DNA from: Polychytrium aggregatum
Lineage: Eukaryota; Chytridiomycota; Chytridiomycetes; Polychytriales
Direction of reading: 5' to 3'
Assembly (NCBI RefSeq): GCF_025602895.1
Contig: NW_026516367.1
Span: 1-64,000, forward strand
Length of the DNA: 64,000 nucleotides
Shown in pieces: positions 32,676 through 44,863 of the stretch. Position numbers and translations under genes: made by a program. Below the pieces are notes generated by a model. That model was not told the origin of the DNA. It saw only the letters and a list, made by a program, of their open reading frames with translations, and ran no database searches. Every line of letters starts with the position of its first letter. Position 1 is the stretch's first letter.

Positions 32676-35049
32676 ATGGCGTCTGTCTCCAAAGAGTATC
32701 TGGAGCCCTTTGACAACCTCTTCCTGGCGCTGGAGGATGACTATCATCTGGTGCGTTCGCCTGTGGATGCGGCAGCAACGAGGAGAGAAAGGCAGTCCGA
32801 CGCAATGAGGGTCGAGCGACGAACTTGGCAGACCGACGATGGGCGAGCAACGAGCACCAGCGAACCCTGGACCGATCTATGGGATATCGCCTCGCCGATC
32901 CAGCAGCGGGTTGGTTGGTTGGTTGGTTGGTACCACCCGCTCGGTGCTGCCCGCCTGGCACTCACACAGCCGCACTCTCTGCGTACCATAGATGAGCGTT
33001 GCGGGGGTCTACACCCTCAGTCGGCTCGTCAGTATCAGCGAACTCAAGTCCAACATCGATGGATTTGCACGTATCACGGGCCGGTGTCTGAAGCGAGTTG
33101 TCTGGAACAAGAACGACATCTTTGACCGGCCCTACTTTGTTGCGGACGAGAACTATTCGATCGACAATCACTTTACCGTCGTCGATGTGGTAAGTGGGCA
33201 GGTTGTGTGCAGAACCATGACCGAGACGGACTGAACTGCGCCAAGGAAGGCCCATGCCCACCCTTTCGCCGCCGCTGTGGATAGTCCGGTGATCGTCACT
33301 CGGTCGCAGAGTGCTGATCCAATGCCGCTGTGTGCTGATCGATTGTCGCTGCTTCGTGCATGCTCATGTCGCATCCTAGCCTGCGCCTGGGACCCTCGAG
33401 CAGATCCAAGATCTCGCCTCGGAGCACTTTTCCAAAAAGTTTGACTTCAACAAGCCTCTGTGGGAGTGCATTTACTTCCGAGGTGCCCTCGACGGAGCCA
33501 AAACGGTGTATCTGTTCAAAGTCCATGTATGTATTCGTGGCTGGAGGAGCTGTTGCATCGGGCCCCAAGTCCGCGGTTGCAAGATGGATACGCGGACACC
33601 TGGACTGGGTGGCAGCTCTCAAGATGGCATGGGTGTTTTGCTGGTTTGCTATGTCGCCCGATCGGCCCATGTCCAGTGTCCCTGGTCCATGCCAGTCTGC
33701 CCATGTCTTGTCTTATCCAACAGCGCTTCGCCGTGCTCACTTCCCAATCCGATTCAATCCGATTGCAACAGCACGCCATCGCCGATGGCCAGGGCTTTGT
33801 CCGGGCTCTGCTCAAGTACATCTCGGAGATCTCGCCCGAAACGGAGGTATCGGAAATGATGTACAAGGGCAACCAACACAGCGGCTCGGCTGCGACAAAC
33901 ACCAGCAAGCCGGCTCCGAGCCACCTGGACTCCAAGGGCAAACCCAAGCAGCACGATGTGCGCAAGACCCTCGAGAAGCTCTCGCGGTCATCAATCTTGT
34001 TGGCCTACATGGTCTTTGGCATCCTCATGGCCATCTTTGTTGGCCTGCGTCTTGTAGCCTCATTCAAGCACTCCTTCAGCCGATCCCGCATGACAGCGAA
34101 CAAACAAGTCGCCTGGTCGGCCGAGCCCATCTCCCTCACTGAAGTCAAGCTCATCAAGAACACGTTCCGGTGCACCGTCAACGACGTTCTGATGAGCTGC
34201 ATGGGTGTGGCCATCCAACGTTATCTTGAGTCACAGAATGCCCTGAAGGACTCCAGCTTTTGGGTGCTTGTGCCGACATCGATGAGAAGGCATGACGACT
34301 GGAGTGTCAGCAACCGCACGTCTGGCTACATGCTCAACCTGCCCCTGGTTTCGAAGGGTGAACGGGTGCGACACCTGCAGAGTGTGTCCAAGAGAATGAA
34401 GGCCCAGAAAGGAACCATGGAGCCGCACATGTACTTTGGCTTCATCCCGATCCTCTGGCACTGGGTCAATTTGCTGCCCAAGTGGTAAGGCTGACTGGCG
34501 ATGAGGCTGTCGATGAAGCTGCTGTGGTGATCGGATGGTCATTCGACTGTCGCTTCAGAGGCTGCCGCACTTGTGTGGCGTCATTCCGATGATGGAAGGT
34601 TGGATGTTGGTAGCGACGCATCCACTGGACAAAGGTGCCTCTGTCACTTGCTTGTGCTGACATGTCTGTGATCCCCTCTGACCGCTGTGGTTGTCTGTAG
34701 GACCCAGTTCACAGCCTACAAGGTCCATGCCGTGATTACCAACGTTCCTGGGCCGGCCAGCCAGCTGTACTGGGGCAGTAGCGCCGTCGAGAATGTCGTC
34801 GGGCTCATCCCGCAGCCCGCACCCAACGCCCTGGGCACCACCATCTATTCATACGACGGCAAAATTGTGATTTCGGTCCTGATGGACCTCGACCAGGACG
34901 AAAGCGACGATCTCCTCTTCGCACCCGGCTCGGCTCGTGTGATTGTTCAGGAGTATGCCAAGGCATTTGAGGAGCTCCTGACCCTTGCCAAGGATGAGCT
35001 GGAGGCCCAGAAGAACCATGTACCTCTTGAAGACAAGAAGCAGCAGTGA
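32676..35049 (+). CDS. wax ester synthase/diacylglycerol acyltransferase (WS/DGAT) family
   Basis: Five exons (32676-32750, 32992-33189, 33380-33526, 33772-34484, 34701-35049) give 493 residues, all in frame. The acyltransferase motif HHAIADG (family HHxxxDG) is formed across the third intron, with one His codon on each side. Other family marks are FDFNKPLWEC, NDVLMSCMG (NDVVLA motif) and the C-terminal DUF1298 segment TNVPGPASQLYWG. A hydrophobic segment (SSILLAYMVFGILMAIFVGL) in the middle suggests membrane association, as in plant WSD1. The expected activity is transfer of acyl-CoA to fatty alcohols or diacylglycerol, giving storage neutral lipid at the ER or lipid droplets. The sterol/alcohol acceptor cannot be deduced. 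Confidence 0.9.
32909..32930. repeat. (TTGG)n in acyltransferase intron 1
   Basis: Five tandem ttgg units inside the 32751-32991 intron. Confidence 0.9.
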
Positions 35050-36158
35050 GGTCTCGTCTGGCTGACCTGAAGTATGCTACCGGCTGACAAGATGCTGCCG
35101 GGGCACATCGTGTTTGGCGATGGAGGAGGCGACCTTGGCGGATGTTGAGGTTCCTATCGTCCAGCACACCGCTTTGCACACCGCACCGTCACGACCCGAC
35201 CTTTTTTTTTTCAGCTGGGTCACGCTTTGGATGGCTGTCTCGAGCACGACCCATCCATGATCATCTACTACAGACACGTTTTAACAATCAGGCGCTTCAT
35301 GTGCGAGCATGCCACCTTGCGAGGACGTGAGGTGGAGAGCATGAGGTCCACGGAGATCGAGTGCTGCACGGGATTGGTCATTCAAAATGTCACGTTTGGG
35401 GAGACCGACCAGCCAGGGAACCATGGTGTCCGATGGCCAATCCAGCGGAAACAGCGGCCGGGATGGGATGAGAGAGGCGTCGACATGGAGCGAGGCCGTG
35501 CGGGCACTGTGCGGCTGGCGAGGATTGCAGATCGCCGGGTCGGACCCCCCTCATTTGTCTCTCCCATCGGGTGGGGCATGTGGATGCGCCGAATGGTACA
35601 AAACAGGCATGCTCTCGCGCATTGCAAACGTGCAGCCAGCGGCAATCCCCGGGATGGTCTGTTGCCAACGAAGCGGAAGACGTTGCTGCTGGCTTGCTGT
35701 CGAAAGGCACGATGGATATCAAAACCACTCTCCACGGCAGCTCAACGGCACAAACGTGCGCTGCTGGGTTGGCAGGAGGGGGACCGCGAGCTACGGATCG
35801 GCGTGGAGTTAGAGTGCACATATGGGACAGGCAGACAAGGTCGCGAGGGGACAATCCACTTTGCCGATGGTACCCAGAGGGTTGTTTGCTGCTACGATTG
35901 CGAGTCCGCCCCTGTCCCAGAACCCGAGATTATGCGAGCCCCACTCAGCGAGACCAAAGAGATGCGAGTAAGTGGCTCGAACAGCACTAATGTAGCAAAT
36001 TTATTTTCATTTCCAGACGCTTCTTTGCAAAGAGACAAAAATTTGAGCAGAGACAATATGGCACAGTGATTACAATACTGTATCAAACAAAGAGCGATTC
36101 AAAGTGGAAGTGGTAGGTGGATGTGGTGGGCAGGAAAGAATCTATCTAGGAGTACCAT
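35050..36158. other. intergenic, one long but unconvincing open frame
   Basis: About 1.1 kb between the acyltransferase and the phosphoesterase 3' end. A plus-strand frame at 35227-36069 (280 residues) has no recognisable domain and an unusual Arg/Cys/Met-rich composition. The last 150 bases are AT-richer than the rest and probably hold the phosphoesterase terminator region. Confidence 0.45.
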
Positions 36159-37205
36159 TTAGTACTTGGGGACACACTTGTAGGGAGTAGAGCAGTCCTT
36201 GAGGGGGAAGAGGGGCCAGGACTGGTAGGGGGTCATGGGAGAGAGACCCCAGTTGTCCTCGATGGTGGAGACGATGGAGTTGTGGTCAAAGAGGGTGTTG
36301 TCGGTGGAGTTGACCTGGCAGGAAACAGCAGAGCCGAGGAGGAGAGAGTAGACACGGTTGTTGTTGGCATCGCCGGGGCAGTTGTTGACAAGGTCAGTGC
36401 AGTTGGCGAGCTGGCCGGGGGGGTTGGTGCTGTAGTACAGGTTGTAGGCGGTCTCGTCCTCGTCGTAGACGATGTGGATGAGAGTGCGGACGGCGTTGAG
36501 GGCAGAGTTGTTGAGGACGGGCTCAATGAAGCCCTGGAGCCAGTTGGAGGCGTAAGCGATGGTGCTGTCGTGGGCATCGTTCATCTGGTTGGGAACGTAG
36601 TACGAGTAGTCGGGGAGGGTACCGGCGGTGAGATCGGCAGCCCACTCGGTCTCAGAGACCAGGTTCTTGCAGCGGGTGGCGTTGGTCTGGATCTGCATGT
36701 AGGAGATGAAGGGGTTGTGCTTGCGCTGGTAGAGGCGGTTGGGGGTCTTGACGGTGCCGTTGGGGAAGAGCTCGTCACCGGCGCCGTGGCCAGTGAAGCA
36801 GTTGCCGGGGTAGTTCTCGGAGTAGATCTTCCAGGTGTAGCCAGCGTTCTCGAGAGAATCGGCAATGTTGGTACGGCCGGTGATGTTGAAGGAGTCGTCA
36901 CCGTTGTCACCGTTGATGATGGTGTTGGTGGCGGGGTCGATCAGATCACGGTAGGTGGACTGGCCAACGGTGGACCAGTAGTTGGGCTGGGAGGGGTGGA
37001 CGGTGCCGTGGTAGTTGGTCATGAGGAGACCGCGGGCAGCCAGGGAGGCGAAGTAGGGGTCCTTCATGACATCGGGGTAGTCGTTGTTCTCAAGGATGAC
37101 AAAGATGAACTTGTCAAAGTACTTGCCCTTGGCGGGAGCAGCGACGGCCGAGACGGCGAGGGAAGCAGCAGCAAGAGCAGTGGCGGCGACGGTCTTGAAA
37201 AGCAT
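36159..37205 (-). CDS. secreted phosphoesterase / acid phosphatase (PF04185-like)
   Basis: An intronless frame of 348 residues. A signal peptide (MLFKTVAATALAAASLAVSAVA) precedes FIFVILENNDYPDVM, the metal-site motif of the family that includes phospholipase C and fungal acid phosphatase. Further family marks are YHGTVHPSQPNYWSTVGQ, HIVYDEDET and DHNSIVSTIEDNWGL. Several N-glycosylation sites are present. The likely role is extracellular phosphate release. Codon choice is strongly biased to C-ending codons (CTC, GCC, AAC), more than in its neighbours, suggesting very high expression. The bias also opens long false frames on the opposite strand. The absence of introns is notable in this intron-rich region. 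Confidence 0.9.
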   Translation of the reverse strand: MLFKTVAATALAAASLAVSAVAAPAKGKYFDKFIFVILENNDYPDVMKDPYFASLAARGLLMTNYHGTVHPSQPNYWSTVGQSTYRDLIDPATNTIINGDNGDDSFNITGRTNIADSLENAGYTWKIYSENYPGNCFTGHGAGDELFPNGTVKTPNRLYQRKHNPFISYMQIQTNATRCKNLVSETEWAADLTAGTLPDYSYYVPNQMNDAHDSTIAYASNWLQGFIEPVLNNSALNAVRTLIHIVYDEDETAYNLYYSTNPPGQLANCTDLVNNCPGDANNNRVYSLLLGSAVSCQVNSTDNTLFDHNSIVSTIEDNWGLSPMTPYQSWPLFPLKDCSTPYKCVPKY

Positions 37206-39297
37206 CTTTGCGGATCCTTGAGCAGTCGAGGAGAGGAGATTGCTGGTGGGTGAGGACGGAGAGGGAGAGGCGGCAACGCGGCGTATTTATGCCCCGACCG
37301 TGGTCGCTGCAGCCCGAACGCCTCCTGCTTGGACGCTCTGCATGTTCGGGCGCGAACATTCGGGACAACTGAAAGGACGAGAAGCGGGAAGGCGGGTGGT
37401 CTGCAGTTGCAGCGCGTGCGCTTGGATGATTCCCCAGCCGGAAGGCCAGGACTGGATGCATGCGCCGGGGGGGCCTCAAGACCAAGGGCCGCGTGGGAAC
37501 GGGCGCGCGCGACGGTGATTGGGCAGGGGGTGATACAGAGGGGAAGTGCGGGTGCGAGTGCGGGTGCAAGTGCGACTACCAGCAGAACCGACTGGGCGAA
37601 CAGAACTAACAGCGCCAGCTGAGCGAACAGAGCGAACAGAACCAACGGAGCGAACAGAGCCAACAGACACCAGCCCGGAGCGCACGCATACATCCCCAAC
37701 AAGGGCAAGCATATGTCTCTGGCTCAGCGCCCTTGTCGCCCCCGCGACGCAAGCGGGGGCTGGCAGACCAGTGGCCCGTGGGCTGGATGGCCGCGAACGT
37801 GCGCTCGCTGTCCACGAGCACGCAGCCCCACTCCAGCGCAGCCCGACCAGTCGCACATCCCCTCGCGGCACTGTTTGTGACACGGCGCGCGGGAAAAACT
37901 GCTCGGCAACAAAGTTCCCACCGGGCCGGTGCAGCGCCGCGCGTTTGGCGGCGGCATGCCGAGTCGGCCTGGCCTGCGCGTGTGCTCTGGAGCAAGGGGG
38001 AGGCGGCGTGTGCGAGACCAGAATGCGGCTGTTGCGCTGTGGAGCCTTGCAAGAAGTCTTGCGGGGAGCATGCACACCGCCAAGGAGCAATCTGTGTCGA
38101 ATGTCCTTCAAGTCTGTGTCGAATGGCTTCTGGGCAGCCAGCTAAGGGGGCCGGCGGGCCTGTGGGGTCTGTCGTGCGGCGCGTGGAGAGTGTGTACAGG
38201 GGAAGTACTCCCATCGTGCTTTCTCGGATGCGTCTCGGCCAGCGAAGGATTGCGTCTGGAATGGCCGATGGATTTGTCCAATAGCATGTGCTCGAGCTGG
38301 TCGCTTCCGAAAGCACGCAGCCGGACTGCCTTTGACAAACCCGAGGTCGTGCATCCAAAGTTCGCCAACGGAGAGCAGCACATCGGGCGATCGGGACGCA
38401 CAAGCTGCTCAAGCTGCATTCGCATCCACATTGACCCTGCCTTTTGCACTTGCACTTGCACTCGCACTCGCACTCGACCAATGCATCCCAACGACCAGCC
38501 CGCGCAATCCGCCCAGTCATGACCAGCCACGACCAGCCACAGATTTCTGTTTCGCGCAGCGGTGCATGCTCATCGAATCCACGCCGAAAGTTTTGGTTGT
38601 GTCCACCCGCGCTGGATCGAGCGCAGGCGCAGGAGAGAGGGGAGAGAGGGGAGGCACGCGTGGGAAGAACAGCGCTGGCGGGGCGGCCTGAGCCGACAGA
38701 ATCGACGGGATCGGTGGATTGCAGCTGCGGAGGCAAGGGAGCGAAGGAAGAACCTTTCGGTGCTGTGCCGATCGATGCGATCGGGAATGCTCATGTTCGA
38801 CGAGCCGAAGGTTGTCGCTGCCAATCATACCGCTCTGTGCCGGAGACTGCCCGCACACAATCAGCACCAGCCAAGGTTTCGGGGATGGTCGCGGCTCGGG
38901 CTGGCTTGCCAACTCCCATGCATCCATTCGCTACGGGCAGAGCCACAACACCATCCCGAGTCCAGCCCGAGAAGCCTCGACCGGTGAGATCTCCCCTTCG
39001 TGCAAACCCGTCATGAATATGGCTACCATAAGCACCTCCATCAGCCAGGTTCGGACTTTTTGAAGCCCAATAGGATCAAGCGAGGTAGCAGAGTGTGGCA
39101 GTCGGCTTGCGGTAGATCCGGGTCAACAGAATCGAGGCTCTAAGCAACATCCAACGAAGCAAGCCGCAGGAAAAGTCTCCCAAATGGTGCTCGATCTCGC
39201 CCGAATCGTGTTTGCTTGGCCATTATGAGGACATACGCACTTTTCCCTGCTCTTCGAGCCTCCCCCCGCCCCACCGCAATTTGAAAGTCAACCCTTG
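37206..39297. other. intergenic, no supported gene
   Basis: About 2.1 kb between the phosphoesterase start and the 3' end of chitin deacetylase 1. The phosphoesterase promoter lies in the first part. An imperfect repeat rich in gcgaacaga/gagcgaacagagc occurs at 37595-37670, with gcactcgcactcgcactc-type repeats near 38440-38475. Long frames on both strands are compositional. Confidence 0.45.
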
Positions 39298-41002
39298 TTA
39301 GAACATAGCAATAATCAGGCCAGCAAGGGCGCTGCCGACGGCAGTCATAAAAAGTTGAGCGACGGATCCTCCTACTCGGACGGCACTGGATCTGTTCAAG
39401 TTGCCAGATCCAGCAGAGGGGCTGCTGCTGGCCGAAGCGCTGCTGCCAGGTGCACTGCCTGAGGGGCTGGTGTTGGGAGAGCCGCTTGGAGAGCCGCCTG
39501 GAGCGTTGGTGCCGCTGCGGTACCAGGGCTTGTTCACACATGTACCCACAGGCTCGATGGTGAGATGAATATTGGCGCGGTTCTGGTCGACATACGTGAG
39601 GTAGTCGAGAACGACGTGGCTAGTGAATGGGGTGATGTCATGGCTGAGGGAGACAAAGCCAGGCTGGTTGGGGGCAAACCATTCGGTTGTCACGTTCTGA
39701 ACGAGACCCTGCTCGATTGTGGATGAGGTTGAGGATTGATCGGCAGCAAAATCGTCTTTGCTCCAGACGGTGATCGTGTAGCCGAGGGCGTTGAGGACGG
39801 CGCGCACTCGATCGTCGATGTCGCCATAGGGAGGGCGGAAAAAGTTGGGAACCTGGCCGGTGGTGTTGTAGATCAGGGCTTCCGTGTACTTGATCTCGGC
39901 CACGATCTGCTCGTTGGTGCAGGCAGTCAGAGGGTGGTGTGTCCAGGTGTGCACGCCAATCTGGTGGCCGTCGTTGTACTCATCGAGGACGACATTGGGT
40001 CTCATGATGAGGTTGGTGCCGACGATGAAGAAGGTGGCCTTGATCTTCATCTTGTCGAGTTGTTGGCGGATGGCAATGGAGTCGTAGTGATTGAGAGTAT
40101 CATTGGTGGGCCCGTCATCAAAGGCAAGGCCCCAGGTACTCTGTTGGGGGCACTGGAAGACATCGGGTTGGTAGTACTGGGTGGCAGTAGTGCGCATGCA
40201 CAGGTTGTAGGGCCAGTAGCAATTGGCAACGGCTGCGAGCGGACCAGAATAGGGAGGAGATGAGTATCATTCCTCGGCAGGATTGCCCACAGGGTTCACC
40301 AACTCAAGACTGCTCCATTTGGGTGAGCCATTGACAGGTGTAGGATCGATGATCCGGAGGAGCGTATGGAAAGCACTCACGATCAGAGTTGTAGGTTACC
40401 GTGGGCCCATTGATGTATGTGGACACGGCGATGTTGAGGACATTGGCCGGCACAACCGATTGCACATAGGCCCAGGCGCTGGAGATCCAAATCACAAGAC
40501 ACTGCACAGTCAGGCATGGGGAACTCGACACACACCAGGCCCATAGTCAATCATGCCATCACTATAGTCGGGATGTTTCAAGTCACGAGCACTATCTGCC
40601 TCAGCTATCCGACTTACTCTTGGACAAGTGGGTCCTGCAAGAACGAGTCCGGGATGAAGTGTTGTTGGTCGATGGGAGGCCAGGCTGTAAAGTCCCGTCG
40701 ACCATATCGCACGAGGACGGGGTTCGGGTGGGTTAGTTATGCCGTGATGTCGGTGACTGTGCATCCTTGGTAGCGATCAAGCAAGCCGAGTTTTCGAAAC
40801 GAGTCGAGGGCAAACAACTACCTGCTGGCATGGGGGGAGGAATCTGCAGCGAAGGTGCCATTGCGGCAGCGAGGCTCAAGGCCATCGGACTGCCCGCTGA
40901 GACCTTGGCGTTCGCGATCGCATGTCCAGCGGGAGCTGCGTTCGAGCGCCAAGCAAAAGCCAGAGCGGCAAGGAAAAACGTCTTTGGCGAGCGAGGTTGC
41001 AT
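39298..41002 (-). CDS. chitin deacetylase 1 (polysaccharide deacetylase, CE4)
   Basis: Minus-strand exons 41002-40822, 40684-40618, 40478-40381 and 40232-39298 give 426 residues in frame. A hydrophobic N-terminus (KTFFLAALAFAW) acts as signal peptide. The NodB domain contains LAFDDGP (catalytic Asp and metal Asp), HTWTHHPL (metal His pair) and RPPYGDID, plus LSHDITPF near the end. A Ser/Gly/Pro-rich stalk and a hydrophobic tail (LFMTAVGSALAGLIIAMF) suggest GPI anchoring. The enzyme removes acetyl groups from nascent chitin to make chitosan at the wall. Exons 2 and 3 are exactly 67 and 98 bases, identical in length and phase to those of the paralogue at 42465. The start at 41002 was chosen for its signal peptide. 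Confidence 0.93.
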
Positions 41003-42464
41003 CGTGGCCGACACTGCGGTTGGATTACGAGTGGAATACGAAAGCAGACGAATCCTGGGAGCTTGGGCCAGACTTTTTCTCGACCCGACCCAAGCGGGCA
41101 TTTATGTGCAGAGCCGTCGGGTGTTGGAGTTCCCGAAGCCGCTCAGGGCGTCTGGCCGGGCCGACCCGTTCGAGGCTTTGTGGGAAAAACAAGGAGAACA
41201 CGCCACATAGAACATTCCGCCTCCTGGACGGGACTCGGCGCACGAAGCAGGACGAGTCCGCAAGTGTCACAAGCTCGGACTGCGGCAATGTCGCCCGAGG
41301 CCCATTGTCGTCAACTGAGCCACAATCGAAGCGCCGCGTTGAGCCTCGGGGGTGGCGGAGGGGTCCAGGAGATGAACGAGAGATTGTCAGACAGCCGAAC
41401 AGCCTTGGCGTTGGCTGATGGCCCCGGCGGACAAGGGTCGAGGCCATGGGCCAAAGCCATTATGCGATTGGCCGCAGGGATCAGCATCAACGAGACCCCA
41501 AACACAGAAGCCGAGGCCCAAGTGGAAGGTTCCGCAGCGACAGACCGCCCGCGGACATGATCCCGAGCAGCGAACGAGGGCAGGCGGCGGTGCTGCACGG
41601 CATCGGACACTTGTCGAGCCCTTGGTGCGGCGGAGACAAGGGTCGGCCCTGGTGTTGACCTCGGTCGAATGTTCGCCCACAGCCCCATCGACGCCGGCAA
41701 GCAAGGACTCGGGACCATCGCCCTCATCTTTGAGCGCGGCGTCCACAGCGACCAACCAGGGTGGGGTCTCTGGGCGGGTGAGTGGCCACAGCGCGATTCA
41801 TTTTGTTGAGCTTTGTTTCCAAATGCTCAACAGATACTCTGCGATCATCAACTGAAGTGACATCGCCTCTTCCTCGTTAGTCATCATCCTCGGCAAAGAG
41901 AAAGGATCAGCGGCGGCAGTGGAGGAGCACAGCGGCGGGCTCTTATGTTTGCTGCAACGCTGTTCAACTCCCCCAGCCCGACAGGCCTGCATCGCCGTCG
42001 AGCGAGTGCTGTCGAGGCCCTGGTCGGATCTGCCTGCGGATATCGCTGATGCCAGAGCGCAAACATCGCTGGGAGACCAGCGAGGCAGCTCGTTTGGAAC
42101 AGGTAGCTTCGGAGCGGATCCGGATATGTTTGGTGTTTTGCTTCCTGGGGCAGAGCCGCTGGGGAAAGCCCATGGCCGAAGCGCGCTTCGAACAATCCGA
42201 TTCGGCAGTGCCCCACACACGGAACAGGCCCTTCACAAGGCAATCTGTGTGGCGTCGGGCTGACACAGCGCTTTGGCCGAGCAAGCGGCGGGCTGTGCTG
42301 ACACGCGTCGTGAGACGATCGCTGGGCTCCATTGCTTGTCCGAGCGGAAGAGCCCAAGGTCATAAAAGACGCTCGATGTTCGCTCGTTCGTTCGTTTGTT
42401 CGTTTGTTCGCTCGATCGTTCGTTCTCACTCCTCGTCCGGCTGTCTCCCGTATCCAACACCAGC
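41003..42464. other. shared upstream region of the two chitin deacetylases
   Basis: 1.46 kb between head-to-head genes. No supported gene is present. It should contain both promoters. A gttcgttcgtttgttcg repeat (about 42380-42425) lies just upstream of deacetylase 2. Confidence 0.55.
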
Positions 42465-44142
42465 ATGCGTTCGCTCCTGATCTTCAGTGTGCTCGGCGCC
42501 GTCCAAACTGCTTATGGCCTCGGTTTCGACCTGAGCCACATCAACTTGGGCGGCTTCAAAATTATGGCCGCCGACTCCTCGACTCCCTCGGCCACCTCAA
42601 GCGCCGCGGCCACGGTCTCGACTGGCCAACCTGTCCTTCAGATCCCTCCTCCGATGCCTGCAAGTAAGTTGTATCCAGCATATATGCTCTGTGCATTCTG
42701 CCGGCGGTGACTCTGGCACTCCTCTTGACACTTCCCGATGTAAACCATCGTTGTTTGACATCGACAGCGTGGCCGTCGGTCGACCAGTCCAAGTTCATCA
42801 CGGGCGATCTCCTTAAAGATCCCCTCGTGCAGGAGTAAGCAACTTTGGGTCTCCGGCTCCGCCGCCCACGATCTGTTTTGCAGCTGTCGTCATGTGTCGC
42901 ACACCGCCACAGATTTTTTCTGATCCCCAGTCGATGCTCGTTGCTTCAGAGCCCTGGCATATGTCGAGTCTGTCGTCCCGGCCTCGTTGCTGAATCTGCC
43001 TGTGTCGACCTACATCAAGGACTCGACGGTTCAGTACAAGTCGGATCGTAAGTGTCCTGGCCTCTGCGTCCGCACAAGTTGGCTCGATTCTGCCCACGTT
43101 GTTGTGAAGGCCGGCTCTATCGTCGGCGTGTTCTCAGCATTGCCTGACTGAATCTCTCCATCCTGTCCATTTCTATCATCTCCATTACTGCCCACGCAAC
43201 TTTTACTTGATAGCCACGGCCTACTGCTATTGGCCCTACAACCTCTGTGTTCGCTCGGCCCCGGGGAACGGCTACGAGGCTGATGTCTACACTTGCCCTC
43301 AGCCGGGAACCTGGGGTCTCGCCTTTGACGACGGGCCCACGATCGATCCTGTCTCTCACAATGACTCGATTGCCATCCGCACCCAGCTCGATGCCATGCA
43401 CGTCAAGGGAACCTTCTTCATTGTCGGATCGAACGCCATCCAGAACCCCCAGATCATTCTCGATGAATACAACGACGGCCAGCAGATCGGCGTGCACACC
43501 TGGACACACCACCCTCTGACTGCCTGCACCAACGAGCAGATCGTGGCCGAGATCAAGTACACGGAGGCCATCATCTACAACGCCACTGGCCAGGTTCCCA
43601 ACTTTTTCCGCCCTCCCTATGGCGACATCGACGATCGAGTGCGCGCCGTCCTCAACGCCCTCGGCTACACGATCACGATCTGGATCGAGGACGACACGGC
43701 CGCCGACCAGTCCTCGACTAGCGCTGCGCTTGCGACCAAGCTGATCAATCAGGCGACGTCGACTTGGTTCCCAAACTCGTCAGTCAGCTTCGTCTCACTC
43801 AGCCACGACATTGACCCCTTCACCAGTGGTGTGGTTCTTGGCATCCTCGAGTATGTTCAGCAGCATCGATCCGAGATCAAGCTCAACATCGAGCCCGTCG
43901 GTACCTGTGTGAACAAGCCCTGGTACCGATCGGGCATCAGCGGCCTGCAAAATGCCACCACCACGACCGCCTCGGTATCTGCATCCCGCACCGGCACCTC
44001 AACCTTGACCAGCACCAATGCGGCGTCCCCAACCACAGCCGGATCAAACCTCATGTCCGGTGCCTTGGCCACATCGGTGTATGCCACTCTTCCTCTTCTT
44101 GCATCCGCCACTCTTATCCTTGCGCTTGGCTTGGCCATGTGA
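42465..44142 (+). CDS. chitin deacetylase 2 (polysaccharide deacetylase, CE4)
   Basis: Exons 42465-42663, 42768-42834, 42950-43047 and 43214-44142 give 430 residues in frame. The signal peptide is MRSLLIFSVLGAVQTAYG. The pre-domain QIPPPMPA and VQEALAYVESVVPA is shared with deacetylase 1. The NodB motifs are LAFDDGP, HTWTHHPL and RPPYGDID, with LSHDIDPF as the C-terminal catalytic His motif, all intact. A Thr/Ser stalk ends in a hydrophobic anchor (LLASATLILALGLAM). The role is conversion of chitin to chitosan at the cell surface. The core from HTWTHHPL to RVRAVLNALGYTIT is almost identical to the paralogue, while signal peptides and tails differ, as expected after an older duplication with constrained catalysis. 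Confidence 0.94.
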
Positions 44143-44863
44143 GGAATCAAGGGCCCCAAGGCGCATCCAGTTTGAATACAATTCTATCGAAGTGAGCGGC
44201 CTCGTGATGATCACGGCGATACTCCCGATGCGACCAGTGAGATGGCGGAACCTTTGAGTATGCCCAAAGGCTCATTCCATCGCAAGCGCTTCAGAGCCGC
44301 AGCATATGCCTTTCGCACATAGCTCTCTTGGCGCACAAAAAGGCTCCGCTTCCTCAGCAGCCGCTGTCAAGGAGAGCGAAACGCCATCCCAATCCACGCG
44401 AATGCATATTGCATGGATCACACATCACCGACAGCCGCCCCCGCTGCATCACCCGAATGCCAGACGTATTTCGGCAGGACACATCCTCCCCATATGTTCT
44501 AGCCCTTATCCTCGCGGCAATGGCATTGTTGCCAGAGATGTCTTGGCTTGGCCAGGCGGATCTGCCCAAGACATCGCTTCAGAATCGTACTGCTGGAAGT
44601 AACCCAGCGGCGGTCTGCACCCGTTCATCCCACCCATCCGTGGTGACTATCTGCCCTTTGTCGGTGCTGCATTTCTCTCTCCAGACACCGATACTCTCGG
44701 ATCTGTCCTGAAGAACCTCTGCCGACTCGCACCTGAATCGCGCAAGGACACGCACATCCACAGCTTGGTCAAAGTCGATTCACAAAGCCCAACATCGCCA
44801 AACGTGGGATCAGCAACATCCATCCGCCATCCCCCCCACTGCTGCATTGATTCCGGTGCTCAA
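44143..44863. other. intergenic, no supported gene
   Basis: About 720 bases between deacetylase 2 and the membrane protein gene on the same strand. Short frames only. Confidence 0.5.

Noticed and set aside
32106-33125. 339-residue plus-strand frame
   Set aside because: It overlaps acyltransferase exons 1 and 2 in the wrong frame and crosses the intron.
35227-36069. 280-residue plus-strand frame
   Set aside because: No domain, unusual residue mix, no splice partner; probably chance in GC-rich DNA.
36282-37253. 323-residue plus-strand frame, Val/Gly-rich
   Set aside because: Antisense shadow of the phosphoesterase, created by its C-ending codon bias.
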